NCBI GenBank assembly: GCA_947579605.1
Contig: OX388305.1
Span: 28,967,542 to 29,031,541, forward strand
Reading direction: 5' to 3'
Source: Athripsodes cinereus
Taxonomy: Eukaryota; Arthropoda; Insecta; Trichoptera; Leptoceridae
Length of the DNA stretch: 64,000 bases
This document shows, piece after piece, positions 11,193-23,054 of the stretch. Under the pieces are notes generated by a model. It was given only the letters and a program-made list of their open reading frames with translations, was not told where the DNA came from and did no database searches. Every line of letters begins with the position of its first letter. Position 1 is the first letter of the stretch. Position numbers and translations under genes: made by a program.

Positions 11193-11888
11193 AGACCTTG
11201 AGATCGCTGAAGATTTCAAATGTGTAATACGTGAGATTTTACAGACGCATTCTTTTTACAGAACACTGAAAAACTTACAGAAACAAGTGAAAGACCTGTT
11301 CATTGTTGGGCTATCTAAATGTGGTATTATTTCATTTATTTAACTACACCATTATATTAATGAATAACGTAGGTTATCATTTGATGAATAAAGCTATAAA
11401 AGTGAATATATAAACATACACGTATATCCACACATACGCACGGACTCACAGTTATATTTATTTGATTGCAATATCGAGATCCATAGAGACTGCTTGTCTA
11501 GGGAGAATACAAGACAATGACAAGACTTTTTTTCCGTTCGGCATTATTCTTTATACTCTTATAATATCAGTTAGGTAGATATTATATTGTACTTCTTCAG
11601 ATGACTTGTCCTTTTGTATTCGCACAGTGCATTTTTAATATAATGTAGGTAGGTATTGATAATCATTTGCAATATAGATTTTCATGAATGGCATATTTTA
11701 CTTATACATAATATAATATTGTTGTCATGCACTACTTTTCAATGAATGATAATAATTCATGAAATGATTTTTATGAAACACTCGTCACTTTATTTGCGAA
11801 AGATAATTATTATAATAAATTAAAATAACTAACTTTATGAATGTTCATTCCTACTTATATTAAAATGATTATTTAATTAATTAAGCGC

Positions 11889-11993
11889 TAACTTTCAAAA
11901 TATAAATTACACATCTGGGTTTATGGCACTGATGATGGGCAATCTATGAAATGCTTCTGGCAAATATATAATTTACCTATATTGTGAAAGTTA
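11889..11993 (+). ncRNA. Decayed hammerhead-like core inside imperfect inverted arms
   Basis: CTGATGA (11929-11935), GAAA (11948-11951), a TGCT tetranucleotide and a UC cleavage position (11956-11957) are spaced as in the hammerhead at 14730. Part of stem I still pairs (11928 with 11958 outward). Stem II no longer pairs well. Outer arms TAACTTTCA and TGAAAGTTA are inverted. Probably an inactive relic of the same element type. Confidence 0.5.
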
Positions 11994-12350
11994 TGTACAG
12001 TGTTTAATCAAGTAATCATTTTAATATAAACATGAATTGTAGGCATTTGTATTTAAATAATGTATTTTACAGGATATTAAGTGGTACACTTTGGAAAAGA
12101 AAAAAACAGTAATAAACTGAGTAAAAATAATAACCTTTCGATATGATAATTTACTTTAAATTTTTGAAACATAAATCCACTGCCAAAAATTGAATATTTC
12201 ACTTGCTCAAAAGTATAGATATTAATTATGCAATAAATAAAAAAAATATATTTGAATTAGTTGTAATATTTTACAACAAAGTTTTTAAGAAAATAATAAA
12301 TGCTAAGCGAAAACCATTCAAGATGATTCATTCACATAACTTTGTCTTCA
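11994..12350. other. AT-rich stretch
   Basis: No gene or repeat family is recognised up to the target-site duplication of the next LINE insertion. Confidence 0.4.
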
Positions 12351-12357
12351 ATAGTCT

Positions 12358-12766
12358 TGTGAGACATGGACCATCAGCAAGATTGAAAGCGGACGGTTGG
12401 CGGCCTTTGAGATGTGGTGCTACAGACGCATGCTGAAGATCCATTGGTCGGAACACGTCGAAAACGAAGAAGTATTAAACAGGGTAGGCGAAAAAAGGCA
12501 ACTCCTTAAGAGAATCAGCCAACAACGAGCTAACTGGATTGGCCACAACATCAGGCACCCAGGACTCCTCATCGCCATCGCGGAGGGTAGGACCGAGGGC
12601 ACAAACGGCAGAGGCCGGCCCAGAGATGCGTATATGGACCAACTAAAGAGGGACATGAATTGTGGCTCATACGTAGAGCTGAAAATACTGGCTGAGAATA
12701 GGGAGGAATGGAGAAGAAAGACAAAACTCGTTGCAGACCAATCCAATGGATTGTAACTCATTATAT
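12358..12766 (+). pseudogene. LINE family A, 5'-truncated copy with TSD
   Basis: An open frame from 12361 (ETWTISKIESGRLAAFEMW) to the end ADQSNGL encodes only the last ~130 residues of the family A polyprotein. No RT catalytic motif remains. The stop is followed by CTCATTATATATA. A 7-bp duplication, ATAGTCT, lies at 12351-12357 and 12767-12773. The short, undamaged frame shows it inserted truncated rather than decaying in place. Confidence 0.88.
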
Positions 12767-12773
12767 ATAGTCT

Positions 12774-14654
12774 CATTACCTACTCTAGGAATCGAAGTCA
12801 CGGCAAATATAAAAAGTATCCGCAATTAAAAAATCGTAAGGAATTAAAACGGATTAGCTCACAAGACGGACCTTTAGATTATAAGAAATGTGATTAGAAA
12901 TCAAACCTTTAAATTTCATATCTAGTTATCTATTTTCCAACATGCTACTCATCTACAGATATTGCGGTGTAGGTAAATTACAAATGTAAATACTCACTTT
13001 GATCATAGGTAATCCGTCACGGCAACATTGGCACGATATGGGCCACAAAAGCGTTCCGTTATTTTAATTTACAACTTACAAAATCGCCGTGAAAGCCTCC
13101 AGCATAATAATAATATTATATATTATACATACAAATAATAATTAGTACCTAAGCCTGAAAGTTTTCAATAGACTCACCGACACGTCTTTGGTCGTCATCC
13201 AAGTTTATTTTTTTAGTTGATTGTCATTTTGTGTCCACAATAATAATATTATAATACTTGTTGGACAGTCGTACACAATACACTGTTCAACAAATTCAAA
13301 AGGAGAGAAAATTAGAATATTGTAATAATAACTTGTAATAATATGTATTTAATAACAGGTACTTTTATATAATTTTTCTCAAGGGATTAACATTCAGTGC
13401 CTTGTCAGTATAGAATATTATTATCATAAAAGGGAATTTCAACTGAATCATTTTTCAAATTAAATTGTCCCTTTACGTGTGACATTTTTTCATATTTTTG
13501 ACATTCATATTCAGGATTCTGATTTATTTCTTAGACTCGTAAAAACTGTATGAAATAAAGCTTTATAAAATAAATTTTAATTGATTCTACGAAATATTAT
13601 ATTTTGTAAGGTACAGTAATGCATTTTTGCGAATATATACCTACCTATGTAATCAAATAAACTCAACTTAGATTCATCACTAAAAAATAATGTTTACGTG
13701 TATTATTACGCAAAATTATTCGTTTATACCATGTAACCTTATTATTTGTATCCAAATAGTTTGTACAATAAAGTTTATTATTATTATTGTTATTATTTGT
13801 AGGTATCGAATATGAATACATTTATTTTTAGGAAGTCGATTGAATTGACGTTTGGGTAAAAGCTGTGTTGTATCGACAATAAATTACAAAACAATTATTA
13901 TTCAGAAAATGACACTTCGTCTAAACTCTAATTTACATTTTTCTTTTTAGTTTTCTTGTATACCTATATCAATATTGGCAAATATCGTGTTGTTATCAAA
14001 CATTTCACCTATTCTTTGAGAGTGTAATTACCTATTTCTCATGAAGGACAAAACGTTAAAAGTCTCTAAGTACACCAACACACGGTAATTTCGTAACATT
14101 ACGTAGGTTGGTAAGTTATGTTTACATTACCTCTATATGTTTTATATGCGATACCTACACTACTGTATGTGCGTCTAATTAGTAATTACCAGCCAGGTAT
14201 TAAGTTGATAGGTAAATACCAGGCATCATCTGATGTTTTATTAATGTGTAGTAACTGTGTACCTACCACCAAACATAGGTAATAATATATTAATGTATTT
14301 GTATTCGGTAGTGTTTTATCGGCAAAACATCAAAGATCCATTGAAGAATTACCGCAGGTCCATTGATGAGCGAATATATTACACACTATAATAATATTCC
14401 TACATTTTTATACACACAAAACAACGTTTAGTACGCATGCATGAATATTAGATAGGTTAGGATGTGTACAGTGTGAAGTATGAATCAGTATTGTCATATA
14501 TTTATTTCCCTGTGTACCTAAACTGCATAATATTTTATATGGAAGCAATACAAAATTATTGAAGTTTATAATAATGCGAATAAAAAATTACATAAATGAA
14601 ATTTAAATTGAACTATTAATTTTTTCGGTAGTCACTTGGTGAAAGTTCATTTTT
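12774..14654. other. AT-rich stretch
   Basis: No coding segment is recognised. An AATAAAGTTTATTATTATTATT tract near 13768-13789 looks like a retroposon 3' end with an ATT microsatellite tail, but no body could be identified. Confidence 0.4.
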
Positions 14655-14833
14655 AATAAATTTTGTTATAAAAATAAAATCAAAAACACTGTTTACTTTC
14701 ACTTGTTATTTATTTTAAATATTTTAGCACTGATGATGTTAATATAACGAAAGATCTTTGCTAAAATATTTAAAATAAATAACAAGTGAAAGTAAACAGT
14801 GTTTTTGATTTTATTTTTATAACAAAATTTATT
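14655..14833. mobile_element. Perfect 75-bp inverted repeat around a hammerhead ribozyme
   Basis: Bases 14655-14729 and 14759-14833 are perfect reverse complements, 75 of 75 by eye, separated by a 29-nt core that is a hammerhead ribozyme. The arms act as an extremely long stem I. Perfect symmetry means recent formation or strong homogenisation. Penelope-like elements are known to carry hammerheads in their terminal repeats; assignment to that group is inference, since no Penelope reverse transcriptase is seen here. Confidence 0.85.
14730..14758 (+). ncRNA. Hammerhead ribozyme core, type I, stem III GATC
   Basis: CTGATGA (14730-14736), U, stem II GUU/AAC with loop AAUAU, GAAA (14749-14752), palindromic GATC (14753-14756), UU (14757-14758) with cleavage predicted after 14758. 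Stem I starts immediately on both sides (14729 pairs with 14759) and extends 75 bp. All invariant core positions are met. With one G-C pair and a two-base loop, stem III is too small to be stable alone, so dimeric folding through GATC is likely. Self-cleavage is predicted, not shown. Confidence 0.85.
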
Positions 14834-15889
14834 TAAATTGAGTTTTTATGAAAAGGAAAGGATAAGATGTGTATGTTCCTATAAGCAGTTGTTCGTCTGA
14901 TTGTCTTGCTTATGGAAAATGCCGTGACAGTATAGAAAGATGCATAGAAATTTGTAGCTGCAAAATAAGTTCATGATGTTATTTGATTTGCAAATAAGTT
15001 GAAAATAATTTGACACAAGTAAATCACGTATTATGCAATATTTTATTACACATATTTGAGTCTCGATAATGAACGTAGATTAAATTAAGCAAACTGTCAA
15101 AAACCAATGAAAAAATCCTATTGGTTGTTTTGACTAATCGGTTATCGAACGTTCATCTACTTTATTGAAAAACAGTTTTATGAACTTAATTAATTTATTC
15201 TATAAAATATATGCAAAATGTTAAACATGGAATGTCAAAGACTGAAGACTGGATATACGTCTCTACTTAAAAAAAAAATTTTACCTATTCGCAATCAACA
15301 CATGATAAGCTATATTTTACAATGTAAAGGTTATGTTAGCTTGCCTTAGCCTGACACTTATGTTTTTATATTATAGGTACTATAATAATTAGTATATATA
15401 ATATAGGTATTTCTTAGTAGAATCATCATATATCCATCTCTTGTAGCTATCGTTTTTAATGTAACCAGGGATGCTCGTGTCGTGTCAGAGAGTTAAAGCG
15501 GCCAATTAAAGCGTTCAGTATAACAATAATGAACAAATAGATACAATAATGACACTAATATCGTCTAATCGATTTAAAATGACTCGGTATAAATTACATA
15601 GATACTTACACCTCACAAAATAATAATAATAATATGTCATTTAAACAATCATAATAGAATAATAACATCAACTAATGCTATATGAATAGCGATATGCATT
15701 AGCGACAATGTCACTATATTATCTCTACCTCTTCAATATACATATAAAAGTACTATATAATACCTATATCCAATATTATAATGTAGACACATATATTGTG
15801 ACTATGACTACCACCTATGACAATCTCAGCTTCTTAATCTATGTAGATACACAAATATTCATACATACATACATCTTCTTCCCCTTGTC
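14834..15889. other. AT-rich stretch
   Basis: No gene is recognised. Bases 14865-14942 resemble a decayed (TAG)n retroposon 3' end (ATGCCGTGACAGTATAG). Confidence 0.4.
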
Positions 15890-16383
15890 CTAGTTGGGTC
15901 GGGGGGCCGTTGCGCCCAGGTACCTCTTCCAGAGATACCTGTCCACCGCTGCTATCAGGACCTCTGGCCACACCAAACTAAGCCTTTCAACACACAGGTT
16001 CGACACCTGCCATTGCCAGTTTCTTCTAGAGCGGCCCACCAGTCTTCTGCCCTCTCCCACAGCTTACAAAGATCTAAGTGGTAGTCTGTCTTATGACATG
16101 CGGAAAACGTAACCCAGCCATCGCAATTGCGACCTCTCTATATGCAGGAGTACTGGTTCCACCTTGAGAGCCTCACGAACATACGTATTCCTTATACGGT
16201 CTCTCAATGACACCCCAGCCACTCCTCTGAGGAACCGCATTTCCGCTGCCTGTAACCTCGATATCACGCTCTCCGTGAGCATCCAAATCTGGTGTCCATA
16301 TGTGAGGATAGGACGGTATATTATCTTAAAGATGGCCATTTTCGTCCGTTGGGTCAGCTCGGATTTACGTATTATTGGGATTC
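15890..16383 (-). pseudogene. LINE family B reverse transcriptase C-terminus, broken and interrupted
   Basis: On the minus strand, from 16396 downward, the frame reads LKALRIPIIRKSELTQRTK, then MAIFKIIYRPILTYGHQIWM, ISRLQAAEMRFLRGVAGVSL and IERSQLRWLGYVFRMS. This is the thumb and C-terminal region of a non-LTR RT unlike family A. Two in-frame stops follow (after FRMS and after LRSL) before VGRSRRNWQWQ and the terminal WKRYLGATAPRPN at 15893. It is therefore dead. Its upstream part is cut by the family A insertion at 16397. Known relatives with the RLQAAEMRFLR signature are widespread animal LINEs; the exact clade is not assigned. Confidence 0.85.
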
Positions 16384-16396
16384 TAAGCGCTTTCAG
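16384..16396. repeat. Left target-site duplication of family A insertion (13 bp)
   Basis: TAAGCGCTTTCAG here is repeated at 18116-18128 directly after the element's TA tail. This fixes both ends of the insertion. Confidence 0.92.
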
Positions 16397-18102
16397 TAAA
16401 GAACTTCTTCAATGAAAAAACACAGCCACGATGTGCTATACAAGATAAAAACGGCAAACTGCTGTTTGAGGACGAACTGATCGTCAAAAGATGGAAGGAA
16501 TACCTAGAACAATTGTACAAAGGAAAGAACATACTCCAGGAAAGCAAAGCACTGGAAACAGAATATGACGTAGAAAATAATGGAGATGACATCTTAAGAA
16601 GTGAATTTGATACTGCATTAGCAAAGTTGAAAGACGGCAAAGCACCAGGCATCGACCTGATTCCATCAGAGCTGCTTAAATGCGCGGGAAAAGGCATGCT
16701 TGATACATTGTATAAGCTCGTCTGCAAAATATACGACACAGGAGAGATACCTGAGGACTTTGCCAAATGTCTGATACGAGCGCTTCCTAAGAAGGCAGGC
16801 ACGACAAAGTGCGAACAACACAGAACCTTAAGCATGATATCACACGCTTCTAAGATACTCACCAACATTATAATGAAAAGGGCGGAAAATAAAATAAACG
16901 AAACACTTTCAGAAGATCAATTTGGATTCCGCAAGGAGACTGGTACAAGAGATGCAATCCTGAGTCTCAGACTTATTCTAGAAAAGAGAATAACAATGAA
17001 TAAAAACACATATATAGCATTCATCGACCTTGAAAAAGCATTCGATAAAGTAGAATGGGAACAACTTTTTAACACTCTAAACCAGATAGGAATGAGTTAT
17101 AAAGACAGAAGAGCAATCTGGAGCTTATACAAGAACGAAATGGCTGTGATCAAAAGCGGAGAGAGCTGCGCAGAAGCAAGGGTCGAACAAGGCGTAAGAC
17201 AAGGATGCTCAATGTCGCCAGCTCTCTTTAACTGCTATATACAGCGAGCCATTGATGAACTGAGAGAAGAAATGAAGAACTGGACAGGAGTAAAAATAAA
17301 TGGGAAAAAGGTCGACATGATCAGATATGCTGACGACATAGCACTGCTCGCAGACTCCGAGATGGAGCTGAACGAAGCCTTAGGAAAAATGGAAAGTATT
17401 CTGTTGTCAAAGTACAACATGAAAATAAATAAAGAAAAAACAAAATGTATGGTCGTTGGAAGAGAGGAAGCGACTGCGAACATTGCCATAAATGGAGTGA
17501 GCATCAAACAAGTAAGTGAATTCGTGTACCTGGGCAGCAGAATAAACCAGGATGGACGCTCCAAATCGGAAATTGTAAGCAGAATAAACCAGGCAAGGAT
17601 TGCCTTTAACAAAAAATCAAAGATATTGGAATCCCCAAATATTGACTTAAGCGTAAGGAAGAACCTTACTAAAGCCTTTGTATGGAGCATCCTGCTTTAT
17701 GGTTGTGAGACATCGACCATCAGCAAGAGTGAAAGCGGACGGTTGGCGGCCTTTGAGATGTGGTGCTACAGACGCATGCTCAAGATCCATTGGTCGGAGC
17801 ACGTCGAAAATGAAGAAGTATTAACCAGGGTAGGCGAAAAAAGGCAACTCCTTAAGAGAATCAGCCAACAACGAGCTAACTGGATTGGCCACAACATCAG
17901 GCATCCAGGACTACTCATCGCCATCGCAGAGGGTAAGACCGAGGGGACAAATGGCAGAGGCCGACCAAGAGAAGCATATATGGACCAACTGAAGAGAGAC
18001 ATGAACTGTGGCTCATACGTAGGGCTAAAAAGACTGGCTGAGAATAGAGACGAATGGAGAAGAAAAACCAAAATCGTTGCAGACCAATCCAGTGGATTGT
18101 AA
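16397..18102 (+). CDS. LINE family A polyprotein, 5'-truncated but open over ~568 codons
   Basis: The longest family A copy. The frame is open from just inside the left TSD (VKNFFNEKTQPRC) without a stop to ADQSSGL; there is no native start codon. The 5' part is the linker between endonuclease and RT (DKNGKLLFEDELIVKRW). From the TTG at 16513: DGKAPGIDLIPSELL at ~41-55, FGFRKETGTRDAIL at 137-150, AFIDLEKAFDKVEWE at 169-183, GVRQGCSMSPALF near 227-239, YADD at 272-275, then the basic C-terminal region with GRGRPREAYMDQLKRDM. The whole RT domain is present, but the endonuclease and any ORF1 are missing, so it is non-autonomous. One residue is unusual: CETSTIS where other copies have CETWTIS or CETWNIS. 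Confidence 0.94.
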
Positions 18103-18115
18103 CTCATTATATATA

Positions 18116-18128
18116 TAAGCGCTTTCAG
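18116..18128. repeat. Right target-site duplication of family A insertion (13 bp)
   Basis: Matches 16384-16396 exactly. It follows a short (TA)n tail at 18103-18115. Confidence 0.92.
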
Positions 18129-21100
18129 CAAATATTCAATGATTTGAATTTTTTTAATTAAAATTACTGTTATTTTGGATTATTTGAAATTGATTTCATC
18201 GATGACAAATGATGCATTGTACAAGTAGATATTTTTTTCATAATTTAACTTTAAAAACGCCTATGTTGAGGAGTGGAGTTAGTAAGTTGTCACACCCTTA
18301 TAAAGAAATCGTTGATTACATATTTATCTAAAAGTGCCATGTAACAAATTGTGTGTTCATAAAGACATTAGCATTGTCTTAAGCATCTTACAATGCATAA
18401 TAATACATATGAAGATTTACGTACAAAATACTTTTTCTAATTCGCGTTAAATTTATAATACCCAGAAATCTAACTGATGATAAATTGACAAATGATTAGA
18501 TACATAACAAAAAATATGCCACTAATCAAGCATTCTGAGGCGGATTCACCGTCCGTCGTGAGACAACAGTATGCCACATCTATACAAATCTACCTTCTTT
18601 ACCAGGTAATAATGTTAGTAAACTTTCGACGAATTTTCCGACAATCAAGATATATTTTCCCACACATTAACTCTCTTGTGGTCTGACCGGCAATAATAAT
18701 AATAATTGTTTATTGAATTAATGTAGGTACATAATAATATGTAGATGATTCTTTTTACACAATACAATATATTACATAGGACCACGTTAATGATCTAACC
18801 AATAAAGACATGGCTCTTAATACAATTATTACTCTGTGGATTGTTGTGTTAATCCACCGTGGGAACTCTAGTATTTTTGCTGACCGTAGTAACAGAGACA
18901 TATTTTCGAGAAATTATCTCTTTTCATACCATTATTACACATGGCTATACTATGAGTGTAGTATGCGTAATGAGTTCTAATGTAGGTAAACTAAAGTAAT
19001 ATGAAATTTTGAAGCGATCATTTAACGATATTGTTTCACAATGCGGGTCAACAGCCACCGTGGAATCCCGGAAATCTACATAAATATTAGGTATGTGTCA
19101 ATACAAGATTCTAAGGAAAGTTTTTATATTTTCAGATATACTGCAACTATAAAATTAAAGTATGTAATAGCATTTGTCCAAGAACGAAAAGAGAATAGTT
19201 GGAAAAACAAAAATTCATCAGATATACCTATTACGTTTTAAAAAACAAAAGTTATGAGTATTTATAATGGTCTTCGACAAAAGGTTTCAGTATTTGGCTC
19301 ACGTTGAAAATATTGGATACCCATGACAATAAGATTTTTAATATTTCTCCAATAATACATGTCACGAATCTGGGAAATTAATATTCCATCGAGACTACGT
19401 CTTCCTGTTAATGAGACTAGTTAAATAATGTCACGAGATTGATTCAAAGTGTCGCAAACCATAAAACATACCTACTCGTAGGTGTATTATATGGATAAAT
19501 AAATATTATAACTAAATAAATGTATTTAGGTAAGTAGGTACCTACCAGATCATGTGAGGTGTGTGAATAAATGGAATTGATTCATACCTGCGAGGGTGCA
19601 CATGCACATTTCATCCCGTACTTTAGATTTCAGGGTTAGATATGATTGTAAATCTTTACTAATAAGAAGATCCACATCCCGACTGTAATAAAATATCACG
19701 TGATTATTATTATTACCACTACAGTTGAACCTCGATAGCTTGAAAGCTTGAGTAAAAAATATCTGGTCTGCTAAAAATCCAAAAACGATTGAAGAGTTCT
19801 CGGGTTAGTTGATGAATATCGCGATTCTACAATAAACTCGCCCATTGCACGATATATTATATTTAAATCATTTCATGTTTTGATTTTGTAATAGTTTGTC
19901 TTAAGGACTTTTTAAAGGACAAATCTAGATATGAAATATTCCCCAGCTTGTAAGCAGTGTTTATGTCGCAAATGTGGAGTAAGCCAGCACCGGGTGGAAT
20001 CGAGTTCAGGTCTCCCGATTGAATGACTGAGACTACTCATGCGTCAAGCAAAGTTTCTAAAATCCAAGTATGAGCGAATCGACTTCCAAAGCTAGTTTTA
20101 CAATCCTGGATAACTTGTGCTATTTGTGGATTCTTCAATTTTGAGTTAGTGTGGTTGTAGTGTATTTGATATCTTCCTGTAATTAGACCGGAGACATTGA
20201 GTTTAAATATATTATAATGCTATGTTGGGTGCAAGAGTGGTGCACACCCTTATCCGAATCCTTTCTTTCGACTTCCTGCTTTTCAACTAAGGGGTAAATA
20301 GAAATAACCAGTAGATAACCACTAAGAGGTAACAGGGGTTATCAAATTTATATTATTAATCTCATCCGCTACATATTGTATGTAATCTGACCTACATACT
20401 CTTGTATTTATCTTTTGTTATGCTATGATGTTAGGTCCTCCCCACGATGACTATTAGTTGTAAGAAAGTCTACCAACTCTAGGCCCTCCGAAACAGCTTT
20501 TCAATTAAACTTTGTATTTGGTATAAGTATTTTGATTGCCTATCTTTATTCTTACATAAAATGAATGAATTTTTTTGAAAAATAAATAGTTTCTCACAAG
20601 TCCAATCAAAACTATCAAGGGTAAGATAAGTAAATAATTTGTTTTTATAAAATGATTCAAAAAATCATCAATACTTGTTAATAAAAAGATACAAAATTGG
20701 GTTAAATAAGTGACAGAAAATTATACATTTTGTAATAAAATCATAATATATTACTTACCTATACTTATTTGAGATGTAAAAATAAATTACTAGATCACAA
20801 TGAACTACAATTATAGAATTGACAACTTCTGAGAAAAATAATGCACTCGCCCCTTGTTCCACAGGAACCCTGTGATTCCCGTGAATCACCAACCCCACAT
20901 AGCGAAGGTATGCACTATATATTTAATACATTTTTTTGGCCGGGCAAATTTCTCACGCTATTCATAGATTCCTACGTACCTACATATTATTATATACTTA
21001 CATCATATAAATATATCTCGTTATTCTAGTATAGGTGGGTAGATATTACACGATTAATAATAAGTCTACTATGGACAAAACTATGGATTTAAATATATGC

Positions 21101-21449
21101 GTAGACAGAAAATTGTACTGTAACATTTTACTGAAATCAAGCATCTTTGTCCCGTTAAATGTAAAATTTGAAAAAAAATATTAATTAAAAAAAGAAATAT
21201 TAAGAGATGTATCAGCATAATATAAAAATGAGATCGTTTTCAATTTAAGAAAGCTCTTAGATTATACTGTAATATCCTAGACAACTTATTTCGCTTCGTT
21301 TCCTGAATAACTCTCCTCAACGACACATAGGTATAATCTTTTTAAAAATACTATTTCATTGATAAAAATTGTACTACTCTCATAAAAAAATATTACTTAA
21401 AAAACGTCCAACCTTATATTCATAATTCACGATACTAATCCAATAAGCC
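18129..21449. other. AT-rich stretch without recognised gene
   Basis: No LINE, transposase or host exon is recognised. There is a short (AAT)n tract at 18692-18705. Bases 20840-20905 are slightly GC-richer without clear coding character. Confidence 0.4.
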
Positions 21450-21675
21450 TTTATTTATTTATTATTATTATTTTTTATTTATTTATTTTAATAGATACAA
21501 CAGCTTTAACAATGAATAATACAATAATATACATTTAATAATTTACATCGCCAATTAATTCTTTACTGTACATTAATCACAATATTTACATATTATTTTT
21601 TTTTTTAAATTAGAAATAATCGATATTCAGAGGGCAAGTTTATCATAAAGACACAACTTTTCAACCAACACTTTC
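21450..21675 (-). repeat. (ATAA)n-tailed retroposon 3' end, copy 1
   Basis: The segment TTATTTATTTATT, then ATTCTTTACTGTACATTAAT, then ATTCAGAGGGCAAGTTTATC and CCAACACT recurs at 30641-30780 and 57056-57180. Read on the minus strand it ends TACAGTAAAGAAT plus (AAAT)n, typical of a LINE or SINE 3' tail. The middle is diverged and contains a T tract. Confidence 0.6.
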
Positions 21676-22519
21676 TTTCTCCATTTATCTACACAATCAA
21701 CATATCCCACATGCGAGGAATTCAGCGTTATTAACTGAAAATAATAAACATACAGGACGAATTCTACGTTTCACCAAAACAAGAAATTCAAAAATCAATA
21801 TGTATAATAATTATATATGAGATTCTACGCTATTAAAAATATATACTGCTTGATATTTCACCGAATGGTATGTTATTATTGTATCAGAAAAAAGTATGAG
21901 TAGGCAATGTGCATTTGTGTGGATTTGAGATACAAAAGATAATTGTATCAATATAGACTATAGAGTTAAGGTATGGGAATCTTCCGTCAGTGAAAGGTGT
22001 AAGCGACGATCATACGAAAAATATTCACATGCTCTTAATTTCAATTCAACCATATTTAGAGAAATATTGTTACGAAGAATACAATGTGCAGAAATTTAAT
22101 AATTTCAATTGAAGCAGTTATGATACAAAATACGTACGTCATATAACATTGCACAATAAATTATTATTCTAATAAATATTTAGATTGACGCTAAATTTAA
22201 AGAGTGTTAAATCTTAGTAATTAGATGCTTGTTAAACCTAATAAAATAATCATATTTATATTAAATGTTGTTTTAGCATTTTACTAGATTTTTACTCGTG
22301 AGTGGAATATTCAGAATATATCTGAACAGATACCTCATCTGCACAACCAAAAAAATATTCGAAAATTCCTTTTAGTAGGAAATAGCAGAGACTTACGAAT
22401 CGGCTTAAGCTGGATTAAGTATCTGCCCTTTACCCATGATACCGATGAGATCTCTATTGAGTAATATTCTAAAATGATACATTCCATGATCGAAAATATT
22501 TTTTTTAAATTAAGTATGT
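21676..22519. other. AT-rich stretch
   Basis: No gene is recognised. Bases 21690-21725 weakly match the (TAG)n retroposon end (CATATCCCACATGCGAGG). Confidence 0.4.
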
Positions 22520-22527
22520 ATTATAGC

Positions 22528-23046
22528 CAGGGTTGCCAGGTCTTTTCCAAAAAAAATACCGAACATTGAGCAAAAAAAAAGTTTTAATTGTTGATCTATA
22601 TTATGACCTTAAAATACAAAGTGCCATTGCATAAGAGCAACTAGCCACCCTAACTTATAAATATTATATTTTTTCTCATTTTTTCTTCCAGCAATGTCTT
22701 ATTTGTTTTAACTGCCCCATGCATTTCGCGTCATGTCAGACTGATATTACATCGTATACATAATTCAGCCTTCACCATGTCCACACTTAATTTATTACGG
22801 CTTTTCATCCACAAATAATTCATATGGCTAAATACTCTTTCCACATAAGCATTAGTACATTAGTACTGCCATTATTGTTTTAATTATCTGTTTCAAGTTA
22901 GGACTTATGTCGTTTATTAGGGAGAAAAATTAATCAAAAAAAAATACCGAACCGCCCATACTTCGGTATTTTTGTCATACCGAACACCGAACACGGTGCT
23001 AAAATACCAAACGGTTCGGTAGAATACCGAACACCTGGCAACCCTG
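22528..23046. mobile_element. Nonautonomous hAT element with 8-bp TSD (519 bp)
   Basis: The terminal inverted repeats are CAGGGTTGCCAGGT and its exact complement ACCTGGCAACCCTG (14 bp), flanked by the 8-bp duplication ATTATAGC (22520-22527, 23047-23054). Both features are diagnostic of hAT transposons. Subterminal TACCGAAC words repeat in both orientations (near 22558, 22946, 22978, 23025, inverted near 22966 and 23013) and probably bind transposase. Inside lies a remnant of the transposase C-terminus, so this is an internally deleted derivative of an autonomous element. Confidence 0.93.
22650..22853 (-). pseudogene. hAT transposase C-terminal dimerisation region, remnant
   Basis: The minus-strand frame from 22853 reads NAYVERVFSHMNYLWMKSRN, then KLSVDMVKAELCIRCNISLT, an in-frame stop, REMHGAVKTNKTLLEEKM and a stop at 22650. 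The (N/S)AxxERxFSxM...R(N)xL pattern is the conserved hAT family C-terminal dimerisation signature. The part upstream (ISPNLKQIIKTIMAVLMY) is out of frame. No DDE catalytic residues or BED finger are present. It marks the source family and is not functional. Confidence 0.85.
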
Positions 23047-23054
23047 ATTATAGC

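Noticed and set aside
18470..18500. CTGATGA at 18474 (also 37971, 48438 and 58268) as hammerhead cores
   Set aside because: No GAAA at suitable distance and no flanking stem I complement.
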